Origin: UBA2784 sp964494625
GTDB lineage: Bacteria > Pseudomonadota > Alphaproteobacteria > Micropepsales > Micropepsaceae
Assembly: GCA_964494625.1 (NCBI GenBank)
Contig: CAZBRT010000004.1
Location: forward strand, 124,001-188,000
DNA length: 64,000 bases
Direction of reading: 5' to 3'
The position numbers were made by a program, and so were the translations under genes. Below the pieces are notes generated by a model. It saw only the letters and a list, made by a program, of their open reading frames with translations. It was not told the origin of the DNA and made no database searches. Below, piece by piece: positions 1 through 9,002 of the stretch; position 1 is the first letter of the stretch, and each line of letters starts with the position of its first letter.

Positions 1-37
1 GACGAACGTTCGGCGGCGTGCATGGAAGCTCCAGCCA

Positions 38-1012
38 TCAGGGACGCAACGGTTGGGCAATTGCCATCAGCACGCCCTCATGCCCGCCCCCTTGCGCGAC
101 CGGAACAGGGCGGGAAGTCGTCGCATAAAGGGTTTGGCTTGCCGGGTCCATCACCAGATTGGTTACCAGGGGAAAGCCCGGCGTTTCGTGCATTGCCAGC
201 ACGCTGCCATCCGGCCCGAAGATGAACACGCGGCCCGCGCCATATTGGGCAATCGCAACCGCGCCATCGCCGATGAATTCGATGCCGTCTGCGCCGGTCA
301 GCCATGATGCACCCTCGGGCAAGGGCAATTCGGCAAACAATTCCCGGGCATAGAGATCGCCATCGGCGGCAATCGCAAATCGCCAGATTTTTCCGGTGAA
401 ATGTTCGCTCACGAGCAGGCTTTTTCCATCCGGCGAAAGGGCAATGCCGTTGGCGTAGTTGAAACCCTCGGCCACCTGCCGTGCGACAGCGCCACGCGAT
501 GCGGGATTGATGAGCCACACCGAACCTTGACCAATGAGGGCAGGATCAAACTCGCCCGACGAGGTGACATAGATCGCGCCGGCCTCGTTCCCCGTCATAT
601 CGTTCGGACGGTTGACTTCAGCGACAGGTCCAATAGGGGGGAGGAAAAATTCAAGGACGCTTTCGCCAGTCGCGCGCTCTGCCATGAACACAGATACCCG
701 CCGCACTTCGTGGCGCATGTGACAGGCAATGCTGAGCGCGCCATTCCCGTCTTCCGGATTCCAAATCTGCGTGATGGCAGTTGGTCCGCAATCGCCCGTG
801 TCGATCGCCGTGCGCGCGCCGTCATCGCGCCACCAGATGATCTGGTTCAGCTCCATGTCGGCGATCAGGATGCCGCCGCCGGGCGCCAGCAACGGCCCCT
901 CGGGATAGGAGAGGCCGGTCGCCACGATCTCCATCGGCCGCGCCTGCACCGGGGCGGCCAAGGCCATCAGCAGTGCGGCAGCGACAGGGGCACGGAGGCG
1001 GGAGCGGGTCAT
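38..1012 (-). CDS. SMP-30/gluconolactonase-like secreted beta-propeller protein
   Basis: The 324-aa product starts with a signal peptide (MTRSRLRAPV, then an alanine/leucine core ending PVQA at about residue 23), so it is probably periplasmic. The mature part has the blades of an SMP-30/gluconolactonase or strictosidine-synthase-like propeller: GLSYPEGPLLAPGG near the start, NRPNDMTGNEAGAIYVTSSGEF in the middle and NGIALSPDGKSLLVSEH later. Such proteins hydrolyse lactones or esters, but the substrate cannot be read here. The frame is open upstream as far as 1222, into tRNA-Pro, so I chose the ATG at 1012 that begins the signal peptide. It stands alone; the next features are divergent. Family call good, substrate unknown. 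Confidence 0.75.
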   Translation of the reverse strand: MTRSRLRAPVAAALLMALAAPVQARPMEIVATGLSYPEGPLLAPGGGILIADMELNQIIWWRDDGARTAIDTGDCGPTAITQIWNPEDGNGALSIACHMRHEVRRVSVFMAERATGESVLEFFLPPIGPVAEVNRPNDMTGNEAGAIYVTSSGEFDPALIGQGSVWLINPASRGAVARQVAEGFNYANGIALSPDGKSLLVSEHFTGKIWRFAIAADGDLYARELFAELPLPEGASWLTGADGIEFIGDGAVAIAQYGAGRVFIFGPDGSVLAMHETPGFPLVTNLVMDPASQTLYATTSRPVPVAQGGGHEGVLMAIAQPLRP

Positions 1013-1158
1013 GGTTGGCCCGATCATGCCGCAGAATGGGACGGGACCAAGGCGGGAAATCCCCCTTTTCAGGCGGCCCCCTTGTTCTTGAAGGATGAGA
1101 ACAAAACCTGTATCCCAGCCCAGCCGAAGTTGGTGGCCAATATTGCAGGATGGAAGCG

Positions 1159-1235
<77 letters not shown>

Positions 1236-1290
1236 TTCCTGCAAGCTTTGGACGCCCATCCGGCGTAATGACAGACTGAATGAGGTGCCC

Positions 1291-1596
1291 ATGCTTGCCC
1301 GTATCTTCCGCCCGGCCCGCAATGCCATGCAATCCGGCACCGCGCGCACGCGCGACTGGGTGCTTGAGTTCGAACCGGGCGAGGCCAAGCGCACCGACCC
1401 CTTGATGGGCTGGACCGGCTCGGGCGACATGCGCCGCCAGCTGAGACTGTCGTTCGACACGAAGGACGAGGCGGTTGCCTATGCCGAACGGCACGGCATC
1501 GCCTTCCAGGTGTATGAGCCGCATGAGCGCAAGCCCATTCCCAAATCCTACAGCGACAACTTCAAGTTCACCCGCAAGGGATTGTGGACACACTGA
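1291..1596 (+). CDS. NADH:ubiquinone oxidoreductase 18 kDa accessory subunit (NDUFS4/ETC_C1 family)
   Basis: The 101-aa protein matches the alphaproteobacterial homologues of mitochondrial complex I subunit NDUFS4. It begins MLARIFRPARNAMQSG, carries a central WVLEFEPGEAKRTDPLMGWTG and WTGSGDMRRQL with FDTKDEAVAYAERHGI, and ends in the basic FKFTRKGLWTH. In mitochondria this subunit sits on the matrix arm and helps stabilise the NADH module. The open frame extends back into tRNA-Pro, so the ATG at 1291 is the credible start. It lies between tRNA-Pro and tRNA-Arg, away from any nuo operon in this window. Confidence 0.9.
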   Translation: MLARIFRPARNAMQSGTARTRDWVLEFEPGEAKRTDPLMGWTGSGDMRRQLRLSFDTKDEAVAYAERHGIAFQVYEPHERKPIPKSYSDNFKFTRKGLWTH

Positions 1597-1615
1597 ATTG
1601 GCCGCGCGCGATTTC

Positions 1616-1692
1616 GGCCCCGTAGCTCAACCGGATAGAGCACGAGCCTTCTAAGCTCGGGGTTGGAGGTTCGAGTCCTCCCGGGGTCGCCA
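1616..1692 (+). tRNA. tRNA-Arg (anticodon TCT)
   Basis: This is a 77-nt cloverleaf with acceptor GGCCCCG/CGGGGTC (one G-U pair), discriminator G and encoded CCA. The anticodon stem GAGC/GCTC encloses CTTCTAA, which gives TCT. The T loop is GTTCGAGTC. It lies 20 nt after the complex I subunit gene. Confidence 0.97.
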
Positions 1693-1888
1693 GTGTGCCG
1701 CCAGTAGTCCGGATCGGTGCCAGCAAGGCCCCATTGGGGCCCCCTGTTTGGCCCCTGATCAGCACCGGGCTGCCCCCTTATTGCCATGATCTGGCGGCTC
1801 TATTGTTCCCTTCGAGAGTCTTCAAACTGGCCTTCGGGGGCCTTTCAGGCATTCGCCTGGGGGAGGGGGCAACGGGGTTGAGAGCATT

Positions 1889-2812
1889 ATGAAACCGGCT
1901 TCACGCATCATTCTGGGTACCGGCTTTGGCATTGCCGCCATCGGTGCCATCGGCTTTGCCGTCGTCTATTTCACGCCTCTGCCGGATTCCGGCGACAGCG
2001 AGATCAGCACGGCCAGCGCGCCCGCGCCCATCGTGGACGCTACCAACCGCACCGCGCCTTTGCCCGCCCCCTTGATGGCACCGGCCCCGCGCCCCACCGA
2101 AATTGCTGCGGCCGAACCTGACCCGTCAGATGCAGGCGCGAGTGTCGCCCTGTCGGCCGGCGGGTCATTGTCCACCGGCGCGCCACCTCCCACCCCCAGC
2201 GAAGAAGCAGCGCCCGACGTAACCGTGCTGGTGGCACCGGTGCTTGATCCGGGCGAGCGGCTCTATCGCGACGGCCTTGCCGAAGAGGCCATCGCGACGT
2301 GGAAAGAAATGGCCTTGGCCGGGGACGCGGTTGCGGCCTATCGCGTGGGAGTCGAGTACGCCGACGGCAAGCCCAACTCCGTCCAGCGCGATTGGGCAGA
2401 AGCCCGCAAGTGGATGACGATGGCCGCAGAGGGCGGCGAGCCGCGCGCGATCTTTGATCTCGGCTCGTATTACGAATACGGCATGGGCGTGCCTGCCGAT
2501 CTTTCGCGCGCCTTCACCTATTATCTCGAAGCGGCCAGACGCGGGCATCCGCAGGGCCAGTACAATGCGGGCAACATGCTCGAGACCGGTGACGGCACCG
2601 CTGTCGACATGATCGAAGGGCTCAAATGGTATCTTCTGGCCGCCGAGCAGGGGATGGTCAGCGTGCAACTTGATGAAACCGGAAGGCTTGACCGCGAGGC
2701 CCCGGATGCGCTGACCTCGCTCATGCAGCGCATGTCTCCCGAAGATGTGGGGGAAGCCAAGCGCCGCGCGGCAGAATTCGTGCCGCTGGAAAATGAGCCG
2801 CTGAAAGACTGA
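1889..2812 (+). CDS. Membrane-anchored Sel1-repeat protein
   Basis: The product is 307 aa. A single hydrophobic segment at about residues 6-28 (IILGTGFGIAAIGAIGFAVV) is followed by a Pro/Ala-rich linker to about residue 115. The C-terminal half holds Sel1-like repeats, with signatures such as AAYRVGVEYADG, AIFDLGSYYEYGMGV and GQYNAGNMLETGDG. Sel1 repeats are TPR-like protein-interaction modules. Placement in the inner membrane with the repeats in the periplasm is likely. The FAD-linked lactone oxidase starts 6 nt downstream, so the two are probably cotranscribed. The specific role is unknown. Confidence 0.8.
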   Translation: MKPASRIILGTGFGIAAIGAIGFAVVYFTPLPDSGDSEISTASAPAPIVDATNRTAPLPAPLMAPAPRPTEIAAAEPDPSDAGASVALSAGGSLSTGAPPPTPSEEAAPDVTVLVAPVLDPGERLYRDGLAEEAIATWKEMALAGDAVAAYRVGVEYADGKPNSVQRDWAEARKWMTMAAEGGEPRAIFDLGSYYEYGMGVPADLSRAFTYYLEAARRGHPQGQYNAGNMLETGDGTAVDMIEGLKWYLLAAEQGMVSVQLDETGRLDREAPDALTSLMQRMSPEDVGEAKRRAAEFVPLENEPLKD

Positions 2813-2818
2813 AAACGC

Positions 2819-4144
2819 ATGGCCGCACAACGCTGGCAGAACTGGTCGGGGCGCATCGTCTGCGCACCGCGCCAGATGGTGACCATTGCGTCGGAAGACG
2901 ACGCCGTGCGGCTGATGACGTCCAACCCCGCATTGCCCATCCGGATGGCCGGCAGCGGACATTCCTTCACGCCGCTGGCCGATTGCGAGGGCACGCTGGC
3001 GCGTCTGTCGCCGGACGCGAAGCTCTTCCATGTGGACAAGGAGAAGGGCCTCGCCACGATCTGGGCGGGCACACCTGTTTGGGCGCTTGGGCCGCTTCTG
3101 CATCCACACGGACTTGCGCTGGCCAATCAGGGCGATATTGACCGCCAGACGATTGCAGGCGCTACCGCCACCGGCACGCATGGCACGGGCGTGGCCCTTG
3201 GTTCGCTCTCGACCATGGTCCGCGCCGTCACGCTGGTGACGCCGTCGGGCGAGGTGAAGAACTGCAATGCTGAGAGTGATCCCGACCTCTTTGAGGCCGC
3301 GCGGCTTTCATTGGGCAGTGTCGGCATCATCACCAGGCTGACGCTTGCCTGCATGCCGTCCTATCGCCTCACCGAAAATGGCTGGCTTGAAGATGCCGAC
3401 AAGGCGCTGGCGGGTATCGACGCGGCTGCGGCCAAACACCGGCACTATGAGTTCTTCTGGTTTCCTTATGCGAACAAGGTTGTGGCAAAGTCGCTGGACT
3501 TGGCACCTGCCGACAATTCACCGGCCAAGACATCCGAGCAAATGCGCGCGCGCGGTCTTGTCTCCAATTTCGACGAGAAGATTTTCAAGGTGGGTTGCCG
3601 CCTGTCGAAATGGGTGCCGCCTCTGGGTCCGTCGCTGCATGGCGTCTTCACCTCGGGCTTCAAGGGTTCAACGCGGACGAAGTGGAGTTTTGAGGTCTTT
3701 GCCTCGCCCCGCACCGTGCGGTTCAACGAGATGGAATATGCCGTGCCCGCCGCGCGCGGTGCCGCGTGCCTCGAGGCGCTGGTGCGCACGATCCGCGATC
3801 GGCGCATCCGCACGGCATTCCCCATCGAGATGCGCCTGGTGGCGGCCGATGATCTCTGGATCAGCCCGTTTGCGGGACGCGCCTCCATGACTTTGTCAGT
3901 CCACCAATGGGCAGGCGATGACGAGCGTCGGCTGTTCAAGGCTTGCGAAGAAATTTTCCTTGCGCATGAGGGCCGTCCGCATTGGGGCAAGATGCACAGC
4001 CTGAAAGCGGCTGATTTTGCCCGGCTTTATCCGGCGTGGAGCCGATTCTCGGCCGTTCGCGGTACCGTGGACCCGGAAGGGCGGCTCCTTAACCATCATC
4101 TTGCTGCCATATTCGGTGCATCACCTGTGCGGCGGAGGGACTGA
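2819..4144 (+). CDS. FAD-linked sugar-1,4-lactone oxidase (D-arabinono-1,4-lactone oxidase family)
   Basis: The 441-aa protein has an N-terminal PCMH-type FAD domain with RMAGSGHSFTPL, where the His is the usual covalent flavin attachment site in aldonolactone and alditol oxidases, and GATATGTHGTG. Its C-terminal ALO domain ends with the characteristic HWGKMH (around residue 390). Family members oxidise sugar lactones or alditols with O2, releasing H2O2. The substrate here is not determined. It follows the Sel1 protein by 6 nt and is followed 1 nt later by a tiny membrane protein, so a three-gene unit is likely. The length is normal for the family. Confidence 0.88.
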   Translation: MAAQRWQNWSGRIVCAPRQMVTIASEDDAVRLMTSNPALPIRMAGSGHSFTPLADCEGTLARLSPDAKLFHVDKEKGLATIWAGTPVWALGPLLHPHGLALANQGDIDRQTIAGATATGTHGTGVALGSLSTMVRAVTLVTPSGEVKNCNAESDPDLFEAARLSLGSVGIITRLTLACMPSYRLTENGWLEDADKALAGIDAAAAKHRHYEFFWFPYANKVVAKSLDLAPADNSPAKTSEQMRARGLVSNFDEKIFKVGCRLSKWVPPLGPSLHGVFTSGFKGSTRTKWSFEVFASPRTVRFNEMEYAVPAARGAACLEALVRTIRDRRIRTAFPIEMRLVAADDLWISPFAGRASMTLSVHQWAGDDERRLFKACEEIFLAHEGRPHWGKMHSLKAADFARLYPAWSRFSAVRGTVDPEGRLLNHHLAAIFGASPVRRRD

Positions 4145-4145
4145 C

Positions 4146-4352
4146 ATGCGCTTTTCATCATTGCTGAAAAGTCTTGTGACCAGTAGCGCTGCCGTCGGCG
4201 GTGTCGTCGGCCCCATGGGCATTGATACGGCCTTTGCCGAGGGCCTCTTCGGCGGCCTGTTCATCGGTGCCATCATCGGCGCGGCGATGGCATTGTCGTT
4301 CTGGTCGATCCCGTTTGGCGAAATGGGCCGGACGGATACGATCAAGCTTTGA
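4146..4352 (+). CDS. Small membrane protein, unknown function
   Basis: The product is 68 aa and starts at the ATG one base after the lactone oxidase stop. It has two hydrophobic stretches: residues about 7-28 (KSLVTSSAAVGGVVGPMGI), and a stronger glycine-rich one at about 35-55 (FGGLFIGAIIGAAMALSFW). I recognise no family. The tight spacing suggests translational coupling with the oxidase. The stop lies in the loop of a short inverted repeat. Confidence 0.6.
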   Translation: MRFSSLLKSLVTSSAAVGGVVGPMGIDTAFAEGLFGGLFIGAIIGAAMALSFWSIPFGEMGRTDTIKL

Positions 4353-4361
4353 TGCTTGATC
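4340..4361. terminator. Inverted repeat between convergent genes, possible bidirectional terminator
   Basis: GATCAAGC and GCTTGATC form an 8-bp perfect stem around TTTGAT, exactly between the convergent ends of the small membrane protein and metC. There is no T-tract, so a terminator role is only a guess. Confidence 0.3.
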
Positions 4362-5531
4362 TCACACCCGCGCTTCGTTGAAGCGGCGGAATGCGCGATC
4401 CAGATCGGCGATCAAATCGGCAGGTGCTTCAAACCCTGCGCTGATGCGCAGCAGATGCCCGTCGCCATGGCCAGCGGCGCGATGCGCATCGGCCGGCACG
4501 ATCAGGCTTTCATAGCCGCCCCACGACCAGCCGATACCGAAAAGGTCAAAGCCCTTGAAAAAGGCGTGAAGCGCCTTTTGCGGGGAGGGGACCAGTTCAA
4601 ACCCGAAAAGGCCCGATGCGCCCGAAAAGTCGCGTTGCCACAGGCGATGGCCAGGATCCTTTGCATGCGCCGGGAAAAGGATGCGCGCGACCTCGGGCCG
4701 CTTCTCAAGCCAGGCAATCAGCGTTTCAGCCGTCTCGCGGTGGCGCGCCAGGCGGGGCGCAAGCGAACGCAGGCCCCGATGGCCCAGATAGGCGTCATCG
4801 CCGCTGACAGACAGGCCAAGTCGGCCATGCGTGTCGAGAACCCGATCCCATGTGGCCGCGTTCGTGGTGATGGTGCCGAGAAGCGCATCGGAATGGCCGG
4901 TGATGTATTTTGTCGCGGCATGGACCGATACATCCACGCCATGCGCCAGCGGCTTGAAGTAAAGAGGCGTCGCCCATGTGTTGTCGAGGGCGGTTGCGAT
5001 TCCATGCTTGCGCGCCACTGCAACGATTGCAGGCACGTCCTGCACCTCGAAGGTGAGGGAGCCGGGGCTTTCGAGAAAGATGAGTTTGGTGTTCGGCCGG
5101 ATCAGGCTTTCGATGCCTGCCCCGATGCACGGATCATAAATCGTGTAGTCGACGCCAAAGCGCTTGAGCATGCCATGGCAAAAGGCGCGGGTCGGGCCAT
5201 AGCAGCTTTCTGTCAGGAGCAAGTGGTCGCCAGCCGACACCAGCGACAGAACCGCCGTCGTCACCGCCGAAAGTCCGGAGGGGGCCAGAACCGTTCCGGC
5301 ACCGCCTTCAAGCTCTGTCATCGCGTCACAGAAAGCGGCGGTTGTGGGCGTGCCCCGCCTGCCATAGGTGTAGGTCTGGCCCTTGCCCTGCAATGTGGCG
5401 ATGTCCGGGTGCAGGATGGTCGATGCCCGGAACACGGGCGGGTTGACGGCGCCAAAGTGATGGTCAGGATGCCGCCCAGCGGTCACAAGCACGGTTTCGT
5501 CGGCCACCGGATTCTTCGTTTTGTCGCTCAT
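4362..5531 (-). CDS. metC: Cystathionine beta-lyase (Cys/Met metabolism PLP enzyme)
   Basis: The 389-aa protein is a fold-type I PLP enzyme of the Cys/Met metabolism family. The PLP lysine is K208 in HAATKYITGHSD. The cofactor-binding LDNTWATPLY precedes it, and YTYGRRGTPT and APSGLSAVTT lie in the N-terminal part. Cystathionine beta-lyase cleaves cystathionine to homocysteine, pyruvate and ammonia in methionine synthesis. It is divergent from aapJQMP; from memory, metC next to aap is also found in Rhizobium, which supports MetC over the gamma-synthase. Substrate class within this family is hard to fix by eye. Confidence 0.85.
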   Translation of the reverse strand: MSDKTKNPVADETVLVTAGRHPDHHFGAVNPPVFRASTILHPDIATLQGKGQTYTYGRRGTPTTAAFCDAMTELEGGAGTVLAPSGLSAVTTAVLSLVSAGDHLLLTESCYGPTRAFCHGMLKRFGVDYTIYDPCIGAGIESLIRPNTKLIFLESPGSLTFEVQDVPAIVAVARKHGIATALDNTWATPLYFKPLAHGVDVSVHAATKYITGHSDALLGTITTNAATWDRVLDTHGRLGLSVSGDDAYLGHRGLRSLAPRLARHRETAETLIAWLEKRPEVARILFPAHAKDPGHRLWQRDFSGASGLFGFELVPSPQKALHAFFKGFDLFGIGWSWGGYESLIVPADAHRAAGHGDGHLLRISAGFEAPADLIADLDRAFRRFNEARV

Positions 5532-5661
5532 TGACCCCTTGGGGACCCTCTCGGGCGTTCATCCGGCATGCGGAACGGCTGATTTCCGTGCGAGTTTATG
5601 AGGTTTGGGGCCCCGTGTTAAGGTCGCACAGGCCTTTGCCACCGGTTTGATGAGGATTGCC

Positions 5662-6681
5662 ATGCGAATTGCCGTTTCTGCAGCTCTTGCCTTTGCCGCG
5701 CTTTCAACGCCTGCCTTTGCCGACAGCGGCAGCCCGACGCTTGATGCGATCAAGGCGCGTGGGCATTTGATGTGCGGCGTGTCGGACGGGCTTGCGGGTT
5801 TTTCCAATCCGGATTCGCAGGGCAACTGGTCGGGCCTTGATGTCGATTTCTGCCGGGCGATCGCTGCGGCGATCTTTGACGATCCCAATGCCGTGCGCTT
5901 TACGCCTTCAACCGCAAAGGAGCGCTTCACCGCCCTGCAATCGGGCGAGTTCGACCTTCTTTCGCGCAACACGACATGGACCATGCAGCGCGACATCGCG
6001 CTGGGCTTCACCTTTGCCGGGATCATCTATTATGACGGGCAGGGCTTCATCGTGCGTGGTGCGGAAGGTGTGACTTCCGCGCTGCAATTGCAGGGTGCGA
6101 CCGTCTGCACGCAATCAGGCACGACGACAGAACTCAACATCGCCGACTATTTCACCGCCAACAATCTCGCTTACGAGCTTCTGACGTTCGACAAGGAAGC
6201 CGAGGCGCTGCAGGCCTATGACGAGGGACGCTGCGACGCCTATACGACCGACCAGTCCGGCCTTTATGCCGCCCGGCTTGAGCTGCGCAATGCGGGCGAC
6301 CACATCATCCTGCCGGAAATCATCTCGAAGGAGCCCCTGGGTCCGCTGGTTCGCCAGGGCGATGACCGTTGGGCCGATATCGTGCGCTGGACCCTTTTTG
6401 CGCAGATCAATGCGGAAGAGCTTGGCGTCACCTCTGGCAATGTCGGCGAGATGACCGGTTCGGCCAATCCTGAAATCCGGCGGCTTCTGGGCGTCGAGGG
6501 CGAATTCGGTGCGTCCATGGGGCTCACGAATGACTGGGCCGTGCGCATCATCCGCCACCTTGGCAATTACGGCGAGATGTTCGAGCGCAATGTCGGCGAA
6601 GGCTCCACCCTCAAGATCGCGCGCGGCATCAATGCGCTGTGGAACCGCGGCGGCCTGCAATATGCGCCACCAGTCCGCTGA
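5662..6681 (+). CDS. aapJ: General L-amino-acid ABC transporter, periplasmic binding protein
   Basis: The product is 339 aa with a clear Sec signal peptide (MRIAVSAALAFAALSTPAFA) and an extracellular solute-binding family 3 fold: GHLMCGVSDGLAGFSNPDSQG, then GLDVDFCRAIAAAIF, SGEFDLLSRNTTWTM and GATVCTQSGTT. This pattern is typical of AapJ/BztA, which bind a broad range of L-amino acids. I chose the ATG at 5662 over that at 5650 because TGAGGA sits about 7 nt ahead of it. Two permeases and an ATPase follow in order, which completes an HAAT importer. Confidence 0.9.
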   Translation: MRIAVSAALAFAALSTPAFADSGSPTLDAIKARGHLMCGVSDGLAGFSNPDSQGNWSGLDVDFCRAIAAAIFDDPNAVRFTPSTAKERFTALQSGEFDLLSRNTTWTMQRDIALGFTFAGIIYYDGQGFIVRGAEGVTSALQLQGATVCTQSGTTTELNIADYFTANNLAYELLTFDKEAEALQAYDEGRCDAYTTDQSGLYAARLELRNAGDHIILPEIISKEPLGPLVRQGDDRWADIVRWTLFAQINAEELGVTSGNVGEMTGSANPEIRRLLGVEGEFGASMGLTNDWAVRIIRHLGNYGEMFERNVGEGSTLKIARGINALWNRGGLQYAPPVR

Positions 6682-6699
6682 GGGGCGCGCGGGCGCGGG

Positions 6700-7887
6700 T
6701 TGACGGCCGTGGGGCGACGACTCGGGAAAGGACGCGACCCCGTGTGGGCGGATGCGCGCATCCGCGGATTTCTCCTGCAGGCTATTGTCCTGGCAGCGGT
6801 GGTCGCGCTGCTTGCCATGTTCGCGCTCAATGCCGCCGAGAACCTCCGCGCACTCAACCGCGCCACCGGATTTGGATTCCTCGACCAGGTGGCGGGTTTC
6901 GACATCGCCTTTCACCTGATCGACTATCAGCGTTCCTCGACCTTCTTCGACGCGCTGGTTGTCGGTCTCCTCAATACGCTTCTGGTGGCGGTCATCGGGA
7001 TTGTGCTGGCAACACTGCTCGGCTTTCTTCTGGGCATCGGGCAATTGTCGTCAAACTGGCTGGTGGCAAGACTTTCGACCGCCTATATCGAATTCGTGCG
7101 GAACGTGCCGCTGCTTCTGCAGATCTTCTTCTGGTATTTCGCGATGCTGTCGCCGCTGCCCCGGCCACAGAACGCCATCGACATCGGCGGCGTCGCCTTT
7201 CTTTCCAACCGCGGTCTATTCCTGCCGCGTGTGGAGGGCACGGATGGTTCGACCATTTTTTTCCTGATCGTGCTGGCGGTACTGATCGCGTTCTTCGTTT
7301 TGCGCCGCCTGTCGCACCGGCAGCGGGAGCGCACCGGCGTGCCCTTGCCGATGCTGCCCATCGGTATCTTGCTGCTTCTGGCCGTTCCGGTCGGCGCGTT
7401 CTTCCTTTCGGGCATGCCGTTTGCGACTGACCTGCCGGTGCTGACGGGCCGGAATTTTACCGGCGGGTTGGCCATCATTCCCGAATTCATCGCGCTGGTG
7501 CTTGCGCTTTCGCTCTATACGGCGAGCTATATCGGCGAGATCGTTCGCTCCGGCATCGAGGGCGTGCCCAAAGGCCAGGGAGAAGCATCTGCCGCCCTGG
7601 GTCTTTCGCGCGCGCAACGCCTGCGGCTTGTCATCATTCCGCAAGCCATGCGGATCATCATTCCGCCCTTGACCAGCCAATATCTCAACCTGACCAAGAA
7701 TTCGTCGCTGGCGGCGGCAATTGCCTTTCCTGATCTCGTCCACGTCTTTGCCGGAACAGCTCTCAACCAGACAGGGCAGGCCATCGAAATTCTGGCGATC
7801 ACCATGCTGATCTATCTTGCCATCAGCCTCATCACCTCGCTGGCGATGAACCTTTACAATTCCCGCATCCAGTTGCAGGAGCGGTGA
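6700..7887 (+). CDS. aapQ: General L-amino-acid ABC transporter permease (AapQ/BztB)
   Basis: The integral membrane protein is about 395 aa with an N-terminal hydrophobic segment (FLLQAIVLAAVVALLAMFAL) and, near the C terminus, the EAA-type loop of binding-protein-dependent permeases (SGIEGVPKGQGEASAALGLSRAQR, then PLTSQYLNLTKNSSLAAAI). It is longer than simple HisM-type permeases, as expected for AapQ. No ATG is available at the 5' end. TTG at 6700, GTG at 6709 and GTG at 6742 (preceded by GGGAAAGGA) are all possible, so the exact start is uncertain. Its stop overlaps the aapM start (TGATG). Confidence 0.88.
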   Translation: MTAVGRRLGKGRDPVWADARIRGFLLQAIVLAAVVALLAMFALNAAENLRALNRATGFGFLDQVAGFDIAFHLIDYQRSSTFFDALVVGLLNTLLVAVIGIVLATLLGFLLGIGQLSSNWLVARLSTAYIEFVRNVPLLLQIFFWYFAMLSPLPRPQNAIDIGGVAFLSNRGLFLPRVEGTDGSTIFFLIVLAVLIAFFVLRRLSHRQRERTGVPLPMLPIGILLLLAVPVGAFFLSGMPFATDLPVLTGRNFTGGLAIIPEFIALVLALSLYTASYIGEIVRSGIEGVPKGQGEASAALGLSRAQRLRLVIIPQAMRIIIPPLTSQYLNLTKNSSLAAAIAFPDLVHVFAGTALNQTGQAIEILAITMLIYLAISLITSLAMNLYNSRIQLQER

Positions 7888-9002
7888 TGGCGCGCGCGAC
7901 CAGCAATAACGCAAGACCACCACGCGGTGCCGGGCCGCTGGCATGGGCGCGCGACAATCTTTTCTCGTCGCCGATGAACACGGGCCTGACACTGGCGGCG
8001 GTGGCACTTTTGTGGGTGACCATTCCGCCCTTCATCAATTGGGCCTTCATCGACGCGGTGTGGCGTGGCGACACGCGCGAGGTCTGCATGGCGCCAGAAG
8101 CCGGCGCCTGCTGGGCCTATATCGGCGCGCGGTTCGACCAGATCATCTATGGATTCTATGAGAAGGCGGAGCGTTGGCGGGCGGACGCCGTGTTCATCAT
8201 CGGCGCCATCGGCATTTTCTGGCTGGCGACGCCACGCCTGCCGCAGAAGCGTGCGGTCGGCGCCTTCATGCTGATTGCCTATCCGCTTCTCGCCTATGTG
8301 CTCCTGTCGGGCGGCCTGTTCGGGCTTGATGTTGTGCCGTCCGCAAAGTGGGGCGGGCTCCTTCTCACCCTGATCGTGGCTGTGACCGGCATCGTTGTCT
8401 CGCTGCCGCTCGGCATCCTCTTGGCGCTGGGGCGGCGTTCAAAATTGCCGGTGGTGCGGATCCTGTCGATTGCCTTTATCGAGTTCGTGCGCGGCGTGCC
8501 CCTTATCACCATCCTTTTCATGGCGTCGAACCTTCTGCCGCTGTTCCTGCCGGATGGCGTCGTCTTCGATAAATTGCTGCGGGCGCTGGTGGCTGTCGCG
8601 CTCTTCTCATCCGCCTATATGGCCGAGGTGGTGCGCGGCGGATTGCAGGCCGTGCCGCATGGCCAGTATGAGGCGGCCCAGGCGCTGGGGCTTGGCTATT
8701 GGCGCATGATGGGCCTTGTCGTGCTGCCGCAGGCGCTGAAGACGGTGATGCCCTCCATCGTCAACACCTTCATCGGGCTTTTCAAGGACACGTCGCTTGT
8801 CTCGATCATCGGCTTCTCTGACCTCCTTGGCATCATCCAGAAGGGCAATGCCGATCCCGAATGGTCCACGCCGGTGACGGCGGCAACCGGCTATCTTTTC
8901 GCGGCGGCCGTGTTCTGGGCCTTCTGTTTTTCGATGTCGCGCTATTCGGCGTGGCTGGAGCGCACTGTTGCAGGCGGCAAGACCGGAGCGGGCAGGACAT
9001 GA
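7887..9002 (+). CDS. aapM: General L-amino-acid ABC transporter permease (AapM/BztC)
   Basis: The polytopic protein has 371 aa. The permease core contains FIEFVRGVPLITILFMASN, the EAA loop GGLQAVPHGQYEAAQALGLGY, and VNTFIGLFKDTSLVSIIG. It pairs with AapQ to form the membrane channel. The ATG at 7887 shares a base with the aapQ stop (TGATG), and its own end overlaps the aapP start (ATGA), so the whole set is translationally coupled. The N-terminal region carries an extra membrane segment before the conserved core, as in other AapM proteins. Confidence 0.9.
   Translation: MARATSNNARPPRGAGPLAWARDNLFSSPMNTGLTLAAVALLWVTIPPFINWAFIDAVWRGDTREVCMAPEAGACWAYIGARFDQIIYGFYEKAERWRADAVFIIGAIGIFWLATPRLPQKRAVGAFMLIAYPLLAYVLLSGGLFGLDVVPSAKWGGLLLTLIVAVTGIVVSLPLGILLALGRRSKLPVVRILSIAFIEFVRGVPLITILFMASNLLPLFLPDGVVFDKLLRALVAVALFSSAYMAEVVRGGLQAVPHGQYEAAQALGLGYWRMMGLVVLPQALKTVMPSIVNTFIGLFKDTSLVSIIGFSDLLGIIQKGNADPEWSTPVTAATGYLFAAAVFWAFCFSMSRYSAWLERTVAGGKTGAGRT

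Noticed and set aside
4356..5534. 392-codon open frame on the plus strand
   Set aside because: It lies entirely antisense to metC, whose PLP-enzyme motifs are clear. The translation shows no recognisable domain; high GC content leaves long open shadow frames.
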